64,000 nt of DNA from Sphingomonas sp. C3-2 (GCF_033025475.1 NZ_CP130322.1:124001-188000); one strand, 5' to 3'; positions 9,169-17,950 are shown, counted from the first letter of the stretch. Numbers and translations: made by a program. The notes: generated by a model from the letters alone, not told the origin.

Positions 9169-10503
9169 TCATGTGGCTCGCTCTTCCGCGAACGGATCGT
9201 CGTGGAGTGATCGCCCTGCCGTTTCCGGCATGAAACGCAGTGCGATCAAACCGATGACACAGGCCACCATCATATAGAATGCCGGCATAAGCTCATTGCC
9301 GGTCGCGCTGATCAGCGCGCTGCCGATCGCCGGCGCGGTACCGCCAAACAGCGACGTAGACAAATTATAGGCGATAGCAAAGCCGGCGAAGCGGGCGGCA
9401 GTAGGGAACAGCGCCGGGAAGGTCGCCGAGATCGTCGCCAGTTGCGGCACATAGAGTAACCCGAGCAGCACAAAACCGATGATCGCGCCGACCAGCCCTG
9501 TCGCCATCAGCATGTAGAGAGGCACCACGCCGACCAGCAGGCCGATTAGCGACAGGCGCCACATCGAACGCCGCCCGACCCGATCGGACATATGCCCCGC
9601 GATAGGAATGAAAAGCATCATGAAGAGCATGCCAATGATCGGCACCACCAGAGCCTCATCCGCAGACAGGCCGATACGGCGTTGCAAATAAGTCGGCATG
9701 TAGCTGAGCAGCGTATAGTTGACGACGTTGAGCGCCACGACCAGCCCGCCCACGACTAGCATCGGCCGCTTATGGTCGCGTAGCAGCCGGGAGAGTGGCA
9801 GCGATCCGCTGCCTTCGGCTACCTGCTCGCGAAAGACCGGGGTGTCCTCCATCTTTGATCGCAGATACATGCCGATCAGGCCCATGGGCGCGGCCACCAA
9901 AAAGGGGATACGCCAGCCCCAAGCATGCATAACCGTATCGCCCAGCACGAGCGAAAAGCCCAGCATCAAGGCCGCACCGAAGGAGAAGCCAGCCAACGTG
10001 CCGAACTCGAGGAAGCTGCCATAGAAACCCCGCCGGTCGTCGGGCGCATATTCGGCCATGAAGGTCGCCGCCCCACCATATTCTCCGCCGGTCGAAAAGC
10101 CCTGTACCATGCGCAGCAGGATGAGCAGCGCAGGTGCCGCCCAGCCGATCTGCGCATAGGAAGGGATGAGACCGACGGCGAGCGTCGCGCCCGACATCAG
10201 CAGGATGGTCAGCGCCAGCACCGACTTGCGCCCCAGCCGGTCGCCCAGCGGTCCCCAGAACAGGCCACCGAGCGGCCGGACGAGGAAGGAAATGGCGAAT
10301 GTGGCCAGAGCGAACAGTACGGCATCGTCCACGTCCCCAGGAAAGAGCGCAGCGGAGATATAAGTCACGCCATAAGCATAGATGCCATAATCGAACCATT
10401 CAGTAGCATTGCCCAGCGCCGAAGCGGCGATGGCGCGACGCAAGGTGAGGTTGTCAACCTGCGCTGGGGAGGCAGCAGTCACAGGGATGGCGGAAGCGGT
10501 CAT
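9169..10503 (-). CDS. MHS-family (ProP-like) transporter, probably a compatible-solute importer
   Basis: 444 residues, 12 predicted transmembrane segments, metabolite:H+ symporter subfamily of the MFS. Typical motifs are NATEWFDYGIYAYG (TM1), RPLGGLFWGPLGDRLGRKS (loop 2-3), QGFSTGGEYGGAATF and PETAGRSLHDD at the C-terminus. ProP transports proline, betaine and ectoines, and the place at the end of an ectoine operon suggests ectoine or hydroxyectoine uptake. The protein ends soon after TM12 and lacks the long C-terminal coiled coil of E. coli ProP. Its ATG overlaps the stop of the preceding MFS gene (ATGA), so the two are coupled. The substrate is inferred from context. Confidence 0.85.
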   Translation of the reverse strand: MTASAIPVTAASPAQVDNLTLRRAIAASALGNATEWFDYGIYAYGVTYISAALFPGDVDDAVLFALATFAISFLVRPLGGLFWGPLGDRLGRKSVLALTILLMSGATLAVGLIPSYAQIGWAAPALLILLRMVQGFSTGGEYGGAATFMAEYAPDDRRGFYGSFLEFGTLAGFSFGAALMLGFSLVLGDTVMHAWGWRIPFLVAAPMGLIGMYLRSKMEDTPVFREQVAEGSGSLPLSRLLRDHKRPMLVVGGLVVALNVVNYTLLSYMPTYLQRRIGLSADEALVVPIIGMLFMMLFIPIAGHMSDRVGRRSMWRLSLIGLLVGVVPLYMLMATGLVGAIIGFVLLGLLYVPQLATISATFPALFPTAARFAGFAIAYNLSTSLFGGTAPAIGSALISATGNELMPAFYMMVACVIGLIALRFMPETAGRSLHDDPFAEERAT

Positions 10504-11735
10504 TCAGTCTGTCCATCTACGGTATTGGGATCGAGCAGCGACGCCACCGGCGTTGTGCGGGGCACGATTTGGAATTCCTGCTGGTAGGGCACCGGAACGG
10601 GCGGGGTCGCGGCCTGACGCCAGAGGCCGAAGGCAAGCGTCGCGCCGGCACACAGGGCTATGAAGAGAAAGAGCCCGGTCGTCGGCGCAAGGCTCATCAA
10701 CAGCGCCGCGCCCAACGGACCGATCGCCGCTCCCACCGAATAGAGCAGCACCAGCCGGCCACTCGCTGCAACCCGCTCGGTTGCATGCAGCCGGTCGTTG
10801 CAGTGCGCGACGCAGAGCGGATAGAGGGCGAAGCTGAGTCCGCCGAACAGTGCGCCTAGCGCCATCAGCAGCGGCCCATCCGACATCAGCATCGCCAGCG
10901 CCGTGCAGACAGCCAATGTCGCGGCAAAGCAGCCGACGATCACCCAGCGCCGGTCGAGCCGGTCCGACAGGCGCCCCAGCGGCCATTGCAGCGCGACGCC
11001 GCCCAAGATGACGATCATCATGAAGCTGGCGGTCGCGCCAAGGTTCAGCCCCAGCCGGCGCACATGCACCGCCGCCATGCCATAAAAGGCGCCGAGCATC
11101 AGCCCGGTCGCGACCGACCCGACCGTGCCAAGCGGTGAGGCTGCATAAAGGGCGCGGATGGTGAAGGCCTGCGCATCGACGGGCGCGGGTGCGCTGCTGC
11201 GGGTCAGGCAAAGAGGGATGATGGCAATGGAAATGAGGATGGAGGCAATCTGAAACGGAACCGTCGGCAACGCGCCGCTCGCGCCCAGCAGCAATTGCCC
11301 GACCGCCTGCCCGGAATAGAGCGCAGCCATATAGCCAGCGAGCACGCTGCCGCGCGTTTCCGCCTCCGCCCGGTCGTTGAGCCAGCTTTCTAGGCAGATG
11401 AACACGCCGGCAACGCAGATGCCGTCGATGAGGCGCAGGCAGGCCCAGAAGGTCGGATATTGGACCAGCGCATAGGCCAATGTGCTGGCCGACAGCAACG
11501 AGACGAAGGCAGCGAAGGCACGGATATGCCCTACCTGTCGCACGATTGCCCCGGCCCGCAACGCGCCGACCACAAGACCACCAAAATAGGCGGTCGCAAC
11601 CACGCCGATCACCATCGTGCGTGCCGCTGCCCCCTCCAACCGCAAGCCGATCAGCGTGGACATAAAACCGCTGCCCGCCATCAGCATGAAGATTGCGAGC
11701 AGCAGACTACGGACGGGGTGGATCGCGGCGAACAT
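10500..11735 (-). CDS. MFS transporter, YcaD-like
   Basis: 411 residues, 12 predicted membrane helices. The N-terminus (GSGFMSTLIGLRLEGAAART) and LIDGICVAGVFICLESWLNDRA resemble the YcaD-type MFS branch, whose substrates are unknown. It starts 20 nt after the aspartokinase stop and overlaps the next transporter gene by 4 nt, so it belongs to the ectoine operon. A role in efflux or recovery of ectoines is plausible from position only; no substrate motif identifies it. Confidence 0.8.
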   Translation of the reverse strand: MFAAIHPVRSLLLAIFMLMAGSGFMSTLIGLRLEGAAARTMVIGVVATAYFGGLVVGALRAGAIVRQVGHIRAFAAFVSLLSASTLAYALVQYPTFWACLRLIDGICVAGVFICLESWLNDRAEAETRGSVLAGYMAALYSGQAVGQLLLGASGALPTVPFQIASILISIAIIPLCLTRSSAPAPVDAQAFTIRALYAASPLGTVGSVATGLMLGAFYGMAAVHVRRLGLNLGATASFMMIVILGGVALQWPLGRLSDRLDRRWVIVGCFAATLAVCTALAMLMSDGPLLMALGALFGGLSFALYPLCVAHCNDRLHATERVAASGRLVLLYSVGAAIGPLGAALLMSLAPTTGLFLFIALCAGATLAFGLWRQAATPPVPVPYQQEFQIVPRTTPVASLLDPNTVDGQTE

Positions 11736-11755
11736 GGATGGTGACCGAGCGCGGA

Positions 11756-13198
11756 TCAGGCCGCACGCCGATCCTTCGCCGGTTCTGCCCCGTCCTCCAC
11801 TAAAGCGCGGTGCAGCGCGCCCACGGCGCTCTCATAATGATCGACATCGACGATGAACTGCACGTCGACATTGCGGATCTGGTGCTGCATCGCGACGATC
11901 GGCACATTGGCATCGGCCAGCGACCTCAGGGCGTCGGGCACCAGCCCCGGCCGCGCTATGTCGCTGCCGATGAGCGATACGATCGCCACCGGCTGGGCCG
12001 ATATGGCGGCGTCGGGATAGCGAGCCTGCAAATCCGTGATCACCCGCTTCACCGTCGCCGCATCGGCGGACAGATAATGGGTGATGGTGTTGGCGTTCGA
12101 CGCCTTGCTGACGATCCAGGCGTCATGCCGGGCCAGCACGTCCAATATCGCCGCGTCATAGCCCTTCACGCCGACCATATCCTGCTCGAAGAACATGAGC
12201 GCCTGCGCATGGCGCACGCCGGTGACGATCTCGACGCGCGGCGTATCGGACACATAGCCGCCACATATCAGCGTTCCGCCATCTTTCCGGTCGAACGTGT
12301 TGCGCACCCGCAGCGGAATGTCGGTCTGGCGCAGCCCCCTTCCCGCGCCAGGATGGATCGCCTCCATCCCCAGATTGGCAAGCTGGTCCGCCACCTCATA
12401 ATTGGTGCGGCCGATCTTGCGCGCCTTGTCCGTGCCCACGAGGCGCGGGTCCGCGCTCGACAGATGGAACTCCTTATGGATGATCGCCTCGCGCGCCTTC
12501 GTCAGCACGGCAATGCGCGAGAAGGTCATTTCCGAATAGCCGCGCGCATAGAGCCGCACCATGCCCTCGCTGCATCCGGCATAGCCGGTGACGATCGGCA
12601 AGGTGGTCGCCAGATCGATCAGCGAGAATGCTTGCGTGATCCGGTCGTCCAGTTCGCGCATGTCCTGCTGGTCCCACAGGGTCAGGTCGACAAACTGCGC
12701 ATTGACGCCTCGGTCGCGCAGCAGCAGCGCGGTCGAATGCGCGCTATGCGCTTCGCCGAGGCCCGCCAGCAGTTCGCGCACCGTCATCAACTGTTCCTTG
12801 ACGCAGAAACGACCATGGCTGCGCAGCCGCGCCAGATCATCAAGACAGGCCGCAACCGCATCGATCCGCATGTCGACAAAGGCATTGGCCTCCGCCAGGC
12901 GGTCGGCGCGGACGAACATCGTCGCATTGCGCTCCTGCATGGCGCGGCGCACCGCCTCCATCGTCTGACGCCAGCCGTCCGTATCCTCGTCCGCCACGAA
13001 ACAGGCATAGACGCCCGGCTCACCGCTTTTCTTGTGCTCCAGCAGCAGGTCGGTCATGCCAGCATAAGCCGATACCACGAAGATGCGATGATAGAGGTCC
13101 GCGCCCTTACGGCCGGCGATCAGCACATTGTCGAACAATGTCGCGGTCGCGGCCATGGACGTGCCGCCGATCTTCTCGACGCTATGCATGCGGTTCAT
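11756..13198 (-). CDS. ask: Aspartokinase of the ectoine pathway (Ask_Ect)
   Basis: 480 residues. Phosphorylates L-aspartate, the first step to aspartate semialdehyde, which feeds EctB. The kinase domain starts with VEKIGGTSM (KFGGTSV in most aspartokinases) and continues through TGYAGCSEGMVRLYARGYSE and the nucleotide/aspartate region HKEFHLSSADPR; two ACT-like repeats occupy the C-terminal ~150 residues. Ectoine-operon aspartokinases form a separate clade reported to be less tightly feedback-inhibited. The ATG overlaps the ectD stop (ATGA). An alternative start at MHSVEK lies three codons in. Confidence 0.92.
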   Translation of the reverse strand: MNRMHSVEKIGGTSMAATATLFDNVLIAGRKGADLYHRIFVVSAYAGMTDLLLEHKKSGEPGVYACFVADEDTDGWRQTMEAVRRAMQERNATMFVRADRLAEANAFVDMRIDAVAACLDDLARLRSHGRFCVKEQLMTVRELLAGLGEAHSAHSTALLLRDRGVNAQFVDLTLWDQQDMRELDDRITQAFSLIDLATTLPIVTGYAGCSEGMVRLYARGYSEMTFSRIAVLTKAREAIIHKEFHLSSADPRLVGTDKARKIGRTNYEVADQLANLGMEAIHPGAGRGLRQTDIPLRVRNTFDRKDGGTLICGGYVSDTPRVEIVTGVRHAQALMFFEQDMVGVKGYDAAILDVLARHDAWIVSKASNANTITHYLSADAATVKRVITDLQARYPDAAISAQPVAIVSLIGSDIARPGLVPDALRSLADANVPIVAMQHQIRNVDVQFIVDVDHYESAVGALHRALVEDGAEPAKDRRAA

Positions 13199-14115
13199 GC
13201 CAGCGCCTCCTCCATCAGTGGTCCGGTGACCGGTGCGATCACCTGCGGTTCGCCGCGCGCGGCGATGAAGGCGGGGCGCGGCCGGTCTACGCCAAAGGGT
13301 GCCGCAAGCCGGTTCGACACGGCATTATAGACCAGAAAGGCGTTAGCGCGCGGGAACGGCGTGATGTTGCCGTTCGAACCATGCATGGTGTTGCAGTCGA
13401 AGATCACCACCGATCCCGGCTTGCCGGTCGGCGCCACGATGCCATGACGATGCGCCAGTTCGGCCAGGCTATCTTCGTCGGGAACGCCATATTCCTGGCG
13501 CTTGAGCGACTGACGATAATGGTCCTCGGGCGTCTCCCCGACGCAGGTCAGGAACTGGCGGTGCGATCCGGGGATCAGCATCAGCGGGCCATTGTGCGGC
13601 ATATTTTCCGCCAGGAGCACCGACATGGACAGCGCACGCATGCGCGGCATGCCATCCTCCACATGCCAGGTCTCGAAATCGCTGTGCCAGTAGAATTCCT
13701 TGCCTTGGAAACCGGGCTTATAGTTGAGCCGCGACTGGTGGATATAGACATCGTCGCCCAACAGGAAGCGGGCCACGCCGGCCAGCCGGCTGTCCGCCGC
13801 CAGCCGCTCGATAACCCGGCTCTGGGCATGGATGCGGAAGATCGAACGGACTTCGTTGCCGCCCGGTTCGGTGATGACGGTTTCGGCTTCCAGCGCATCG
13901 GGATCGGCCAGCAGCTTGCCGGCCTCGCGCTGAAGGAAGGCGACTTCCACGTCGGAGAAGATATCTTCCAGCACCAGATAGCCGTCGCGATCGAAGGCGT
14001 CGGCCTGTTCGCGGCGGATCGGCGCGCCTGCGCTCCAATCGGCATGGACGACCGGATCGTGGCGCGGCAAAAATTCCGCCATGTCGGCATGGCGAGACGG
14101 GTAGAGGTCTTTCAT
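13195..14115 (-). CDS. ectD: Ectoine 5-hydroxylase
   Basis: 306 residues, the usual size. Fe(II)/2-oxoglutarate dioxygenase that converts ectoine to 5-hydroxyectoine. The diagnostic EctD signature FYWHSDFETWHVEDG is at residues 141-155 and supplies iron ligands His144 and Asp146; the distal ligand is His245 in CNTMHGSNGN. HQSRLNYKPGFQGKEF upstream is the conserved co-substrate and ectoine region. It lies 71 nt after ectC, a larger gap than between the other genes, with a hairpin in it, and overlaps ask. Structurally characterised EctD proteins include one from Sphingopyxis alaskensis. Confidence 0.97.
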   Translation of the reverse strand: MKDLYPSRHADMAEFLPRHDPVVHADWSAGAPIRREQADAFDRDGYLVLEDIFSDVEVAFLQREAGKLLADPDALEAETVITEPGGNEVRSIFRIHAQSRVIERLAADSRLAGVARFLLGDDVYIHQSRLNYKPGFQGKEFYWHSDFETWHVEDGMPRMRALSMSVLLAENMPHNGPLMLIPGSHRQFLTCVGETPEDHYRQSLKRQEYGVPDEDSLAELAHRHGIVAPTGKPGSVVIFDCNTMHGSNGNITPFPRANAFLVYNAVSNRLAAPFGVDRPRPAFIAARGEPQVIAPVTGPLMEEALA

Positions 14116-14161
14116 GGGACTCCCCCTTTCAGTCTAAGGATGTTCAGGCGTGGCAGGCTCG

Positions 14162-14179
14162 CGCAGCCCCGAGGCTGCG
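14162..14179 (-). promoter_or_regulatory. Hairpin in the ectC-ectD gap
   Basis: Perfect 7-bp stem CGCAGCC / GGCTGCG with a 4-nt loop in the only long gap inside the operon (14116-14186). No T-tract follows on the minus strand, so it is not a classic terminator. It could protect ectABC mRNA or damp read-through into ectD; this is an inference from position. Confidence 0.4.
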
Positions 14180-14186
14180 TCACGCA

Positions 14187-14600
14187 TCAGTCGGCCAGCG
14201 CAGGCTCGCGCCTGGCACTGGTAGCGGCGGGATAGGCGCCATTCTCGTCATGCACTTCCTTGCCGGTGACCGGCGGATTGAAGGTGCAGGCGCACAGAAT
14301 ATCGGTTTCCGGCCGCACGATATGCTGGTCATGGGCGTTGAGCGCATACATGACGCCGGGCGCCAGTTGATGGGTAATGCCCGTGCCCAGATCCTCGATC
14401 GTGCCCGTGCCCTTGAGCACAAGCACGGCCTCCAGATGGTTCTGGTAGTGCATGTGCAGTTCCTCGCCCGCGTACATGGTGGTGACGTGGAAGGAAAAGC
14501 CCATATTGTCGTCCTTCAGCAGAAGGCGAGCGCTTTCCCAGCCTGCGGACTTTACATTACGGTCGGACTTGCGGATGTCCTGAAGCTTGCGAACGATCAT
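14187..14600 (-). CDS. ectC: Ectoine synthase
   Basis: 137 residues, the typical length for this cupin enzyme, which cyclises N-gamma-acetyl-diaminobutyrate to ectoine. [21 protein letters not shown] at the start is characteristic of the family. The cupin metal region is [19 protein letters not shown], followed by [17 protein letters not shown]. The tail has the conserved [18 protein letters not shown]. It is 15 nt after ectB and uses the same transcript. Confidence 0.97.
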   Translation of the reverse strand: MIVRKLQDIRKSDRNVKSAGWESARLLLKDDNMGFSFHVTTMYAGEELHMHYQNHLEAVLVLKGTGTIEDLGTGITHQLAPGVMYALNAHDQHIVRPETDILCACTFNPPVTGKEVHDENGAYPAATSARREPALAD

Positions 14601-14615
14601 GTCTGATATCTCCTC

Positions 14616-15926
14616 TTATTCTGCGGCGACGCCATAGGTGACGGTCAGCGCGGACCGGATGCTCTCCTCGAGAATGTCGAGGCCGGCCGACAGCACGGCG
14701 TCCTCGATCACGAGAGGCGCCAGCACCTTGACAATCTCGTCGTGCGCGCCGCTGGTTTCGATGATGAGCCCCTTCGCAAAGCAGGCGGCTGTGATGGTTT
14801 GCGCAACTTCGCCCGATCCGACGTCGATGCCGCGCATCATGCCGCGGCCGCGTGTCGACAACCCATATACGGCCGCCATCGCGTCCAGCCGCCGTTCCAG
14901 CAGCGCGCCGCGACGGGCAATATCCTGCCCGAACTGCGCGTCGCCCCAGAAATGGCGGAGCGCGGCGGTGGCGGTGACAAAGGCATGGTTGTTGCCCCTG
15001 AAGGTGCCATTATGTTCGCCCGGCGACCATTGATCCAGTTCCGGACGGAACAGGGTGAGCGCAAAGGGCAAACCCATGCCCGACAACGACTTGGCCATGG
15101 TGACGATGTCGGGTGTGAAGCCCATGCCTTCGAAGCTGAAGAACGGGCCGGTGCGTCCGCAACCCGCTTGGATATCGTCGACGATCATCAGCGCGCCATG
15201 GCGCTTCGCGATTTCGGCGATCCGGCGCAGCCATTGCGGCGAGGCGGCATTGAGGCCGCCCTCCCCCTGCACAGTTTCCACAAGGATGGCGGCCGGCGCG
15301 TCGAGGCCACTCGACGGGTCGGACAAGCGCCGTTCCAGCAGGTCGGCCGTATCGACATCGGGACCATGATAACCGTCATAGGGTTCATGGGCGACGTGGC
15401 TCAGCGGCACGCCCGCGCCGCCGCGCTTGGCGGCATTGCCGGTGCAGGCGAGCGCGCCGAGCGTCATGCCGTGGAAGCCGTTGGTGAAGGCGATCACAAG
15501 TTCGCGACCCGTAATCTTGCGCGCGAGCTTGATCGCGGCTTCGACCGCATTGGTGCCGGTCGGCCCGGTGAACATGGCGCAATAATCAAGCCCGCGGGGG
15601 CGCAGGATCACATCCTCCAGCGTGGCGAGGAAATCGGCCTTGGCATCGGTGTGCAGGTCAAGGCCATGGGTGATGCCGTCGCCGGCGATATAATCGACTA
15701 GCGCGGCCTTCAGGACCGGATGGTTGTGGCCATAGTTGAGCGTGGAGCAGCCCGACAGGAAGTCGAGATAGCGGCCGCCCTGATTGTCGTGCATCCACAC
15801 GCCTTCCGCGCGGTTGAACTGGCGCGGCATGGCGCGGGCATAGCTGCGCACGGCGGACTCGCGCCGCTCATAAATGGCCGTGTCGGGAATGGCGCTAGTG
15901 GGTTTGGGCTGGGTTGTGACAGTCAT
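14616..15926 (-). CDS. ectB: Diaminobutyrate-2-oxoglutarate transaminase
   Basis: 436 residues. PLP-dependent class III aminotransferase that converts aspartate semialdehyde and glutamate to L-2,4-diaminobutyrate. Seen: FTGPTGTNAVEAAIKLARK (PLP phosphate region), FHGMTLGALACTGN, IVDDIQAGCGRTG with the PLP-binding Asp, and Lys279 in TMAKSLSG as the Schiff-base lysine. The EctB clade (rather than a general ornithine or GABA transaminase) is fixed by length, the motif set and the operon. It starts 15 nt after the ectA stop. Confidence 0.97.
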   Translation of the reverse strand: MTVTTQPKPTSAIPDTAIYERRESAVRSYARAMPRQFNRAEGVWMHDNQGGRYLDFLSGCSTLNYGHNHPVLKAALVDYIAGDGITHGLDLHTDAKADFLATLEDVILRPRGLDYCAMFTGPTGTNAVEAAIKLARKITGRELVIAFTNGFHGMTLGALACTGNAAKRGGAGVPLSHVAHEPYDGYHGPDVDTADLLERRLSDPSSGLDAPAAILVETVQGEGGLNAASPQWLRRIAEIAKRHGALMIVDDIQAGCGRTGPFFSFEGMGFTPDIVTMAKSLSGMGLPFALTLFRPELDQWSPGEHNGTFRGNNHAFVTATAALRHFWGDAQFGQDIARRGALLERRLDAMAAVYGLSTRGRGMMRGIDVGSGEVAQTITAACFAKGLIIETSGAHDEIVKVLAPLVIEDAVLSAGLDILEESIRSALTVTYGVAAE

Positions 15927-15941
15927 GGTCTACAATCTCTC

Positions 15942-16451
15942 TCAACTATGCGCCGGGATCGGCAGCGGGCCGATGCATGCCTGCCATTCGGTGGCATGAG
16001 CGCCGGCAAAATGAGCCTGTTCTTCAAAGCGGGCGGTCTTTTCGATCGGGGAGCCCCACCGCCGCGCAAGCCCCTCAAACAAGGCCCAGGACGCCCGATT
16101 GTCGTTGGTAATAGTCGTCGTCAGATGGGTGACGCCGGCCTGCTCGGGCCGGGCCAGCAGTGCCTCAATCATGCGCCCTGCAAGGCGCTGCCCTCGCGCG
16201 GCGGGCGACACCGCGACCTGCCAGACGAAGAAATTTTCCGGCGCGGCCGGCGGGCGATAGCCTGATACCCACCCGACCACTTCACCGCCCCGATCGGCGA
16301 CGATGCAACTGTCGGCAAAGTCGGTGCATTGCAGCAGGTTGCAATAGGCCGAATTGGGATCGAGCGGCGGACAGGCCGCGATCAATCCGCTGATGTCTGG
16401 TCCGTCCGTGGCGACGGGCGTGCGCAGAACGACATCCTGCCCCTCACCCAA
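15942..16451 (-). CDS. ectA: L-2,4-diaminobutyrate N-gamma-acetyltransferase
   Basis: 169 residues from a TTG at 16451. GNAT-fold acetyltransferase that makes N-gamma-acetyl-diaminobutyrate from acetyl-CoA. Family motifs are LRTPVATDGPDISGLI, LDPNSAYCNLLQCTDF, FFVWQVAVSPAARGQRLAGRM (acetyl-CoA binding, V/R-x-x-G-x-A-like) and TTITNDNRASWALFEGLA. No ATG or GTG exists in frame at the right place, so TTG is the only standard start that keeps the whole conserved domain. An out-of-frame ATG at 16435 sits behind a GAGGGGCAGG run. Confidence 0.93.
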   Translation of the reverse strand: MGEGQDVVLRTPVATDGPDISGLIAACPPLDPNSAYCNLLQCTDFADSCIVADRGGEVVGWVSGYRPPAAPENFFVWQVAVSPAARGQRLAGRMIEALLARPEQAGVTHLTTTITNDNRASWALFEGLARRWGSPIEKTARFEEQAHFAGAHATEWQACIGPLPIPAHS

Positions 16452-16685
16452 TTTTGAGCGCGCATAAGCCCGTGGCGACGAAGTGGTCGCTGTAGCTATG
16501 AAATCGAAGATTGTTCATCTCCCGAATTATATTTTACTCGAAGAAGCAGATTCTCCGGTGGGATGCGGAGTTATATGCCGATTTCAGGCGACTTCTTCAA
16601 CCCCGACGGTGAAATTATAGTTCATATGACAAAGTATAATGGCGGAATCGTTTGGCAGCGATGGTGCTTTGCGAGGCTTCGCGCT
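16452..16685. promoter_or_regulatory. Divergent ectA/ectR control region
   Basis: About 230 nt between the starts of ectA and ectR, AT-richer than its surroundings. On the minus strand a perfect TATAAT lies at plus positions 16526-16531, about 75 nt before the ectA start. On the plus strand TATAAT at 16635-16640, followed by GG, lies about 45 nt before the ectR start. Convincing -35 boxes were not found for either. EctR-type MarR proteins in methylotrophs bind over the ect -10 region, so an operator here is expected, but no palindrome stood out by eye. Confidence 0.4.
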
Positions 16686-17186
16686 ATGCCCATTGCTATG
16701 GATTCCGAAATGGCCTCACTGACCCTGCGCGCGCTACGCCGCGTCCTGCGTGCGACCGAAATTGGCAGCCGCCAGTTGGCGACGATCACCGGCCTAACCC
16801 CCTCACAATTGCTGGTATTACGGGAAATTGACACGCGTGGATCCGCCACCCCCTCGGCCGTGGCGCACGCGCTGCAATTCAGCCAGGCGACGATCACCGC
16901 GATCGTCGACCGACTGGTCTCGCTCGGCTTCGTCCAGCGCCAGCGGGGCGAACGCGACAAGCGGCAGATTCACCTGACTTTGCTGCCTGACGGCCGTGAC
17001 GCCTTGGCTGACGCACCCGACCCCTTGCAAAAGCGCTTCACCGACCGCTTCGACGCACTCGCTACTTGGGAGCAGGCAATGATCCTCGCGGCAACGGAAA
17101 GGCTGGCGGTGCTGATAGATGCAGATTCGATCGACGCCGCGCCGCTACTCGACAGCGGCCGGATCGACCGTTCCGAACCGCATTGA
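16686..17186 (+). CDS. ectR: MarR-family regulator of the ectoine operon (EctR1-like)
   Basis: 166 residues from the ATG at 16686, preferred to the upstream ATG at 16563 because a GAGG lies 9 nt before it and MDSEMASLTLRALRRVLRATEIGSR matches EctR N-termini; the ATG at 16698 is also possible. The winged helix is seen in LTPSQLLVLREID, SAVAHALQFSQATITAIVDRL and GFVQRQRGERDKRQIHL (the wing). Such proteins repress ectABC and are divergently encoded from it, as here. The C-terminal ~20 residues are extra. The signal that relieves repression is unknown. Confidence 0.9.
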   Translation: MPIAMDSEMASLTLRALRRVLRATEIGSRQLATITGLTPSQLLVLREIDTRGSATPSAVAHALQFSQATITAIVDRLVSLGFVQRQRGERDKRQIHLTLLPDGRDALADAPDPLQKRFTDRFDALATWEQAMILAATERLAVLIDADSIDAAPLLDSGRIDRSEPH

Positions 17187-17254
17187 CGCCTCATGTGCTC
17201 CCGCAGAGATCCGTCAAAAGCACAATGGTCGGCCGCGCGCCCCCTCGATGGCAA

Positions 17255-17950
17255 TCAGCCCCGACCATCGGATAATCGATACCCAACACCCATTTCATTC
17301 ACGATCAAACGCGGTTGCTGAGGGTCGTCTTCCAGCTTTTGGCGTATATTGCGGACAACCACCCGCAGATATTCGACATGATGCTCGACTTCATGCGTCC
17401 AGACGCTTTTCAGCAATTGGGCATGGGTAATCACGCGGCCGGGGAAACGAGCCAGCGCCTCGATCACACCATATTCCTTGGGGGTTAGATGAACCTCGAT
17501 CCCGGCCTTGAAAATGCGACGCCGCACAAGGTCTATCTCGACATCACTCACGCGAACGGCGCTGCTACCCCCCTGCGCCGTCACGCGGTGGCGTAGCGCC
17601 GCGCGGACACGTGCGAGCAATTCATCGGTGTCGAAAGGCTTGGTGACATAATCATCGGCTCCCAGATCGAGCGCAGTGACTTTCTGTTCGGTCGCCTCGC
17701 GTGCCGAGACAACCAGCAGCGTGGCACTGGAACGCTGTTTGATAAGCGGAACGAGTTCGAGGCCATCGCGATCAGGTAACCCAAGATCGAGCAGTACAAC
17801 CTGCGGCGACTGCGTCGCCAGCGCGGACAGCGCCTCGCTCGCGTCCCCCGCCTCAATCACGTCGAAATCAGCGCGCACCAAGGCTGTGCGGAGCAGCCGG
17901 CGGATATGCGGCTCATCATCAACAACGAGCACACGATTGGCAGCGGTCAT
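17255..17950 (-). CDS. kdpE: KdpE response regulator
   Basis: 231 residues from the ATG at 17950, which overlaps the kdpD stop (ATGA); a longer open frame upstream lies inside kdpD and is rejected. The receiver domain has the acidic pair at Asp11/Asp12, phospho-acceptor Asp55 (LLDLGLPDRDG) and the YVTKPFD lysine near residue 104. An OmpR-type winged helix follows (VHLTPKEYGVIEAL, THAQLLKSVWTHEVEHHVEYLRVVVRNIRQKLE), the latter typical of KdpE. It activates kdp transcription when phosphorylated by KdpD and is the last gene of the operon. Confidence 0.95.
   Translation of the reverse strand: MTAANRVLVVDDEPHIRRLLRTALVRADFDVIEAGDASEALSALATQSPQVVLLDLGLPDRDGLELVPLIKQRSSATLLVVSAREATEQKVTALDLGADDYVTKPFDTDELLARVRAALRHRVTAQGGSSAVRVSDVEIDLVRRRIFKAGIEVHLTPKEYGVIEALARFPGRVITHAQLLKSVWTHEVEHHVEYLRVVVRNIRQKLEDDPQQPRLIVNEMGVGYRLSDGRG

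Noticed and set aside
8642-17254. Second copy of the tRNA-Ser 3' end as attachment repeat
   Set aside because: No repeat of the T-arm through CCA sequence was found by eye in this stretch; an exact search would be needed to exclude a degenerate copy.
17187-17254. Terminator between the converging ectR and kdpE genes
   Set aside because: A possible ATGGTCGG/CCGACCAT pairing has a loop of almost 30 nt and no T-tract, so it was not called.
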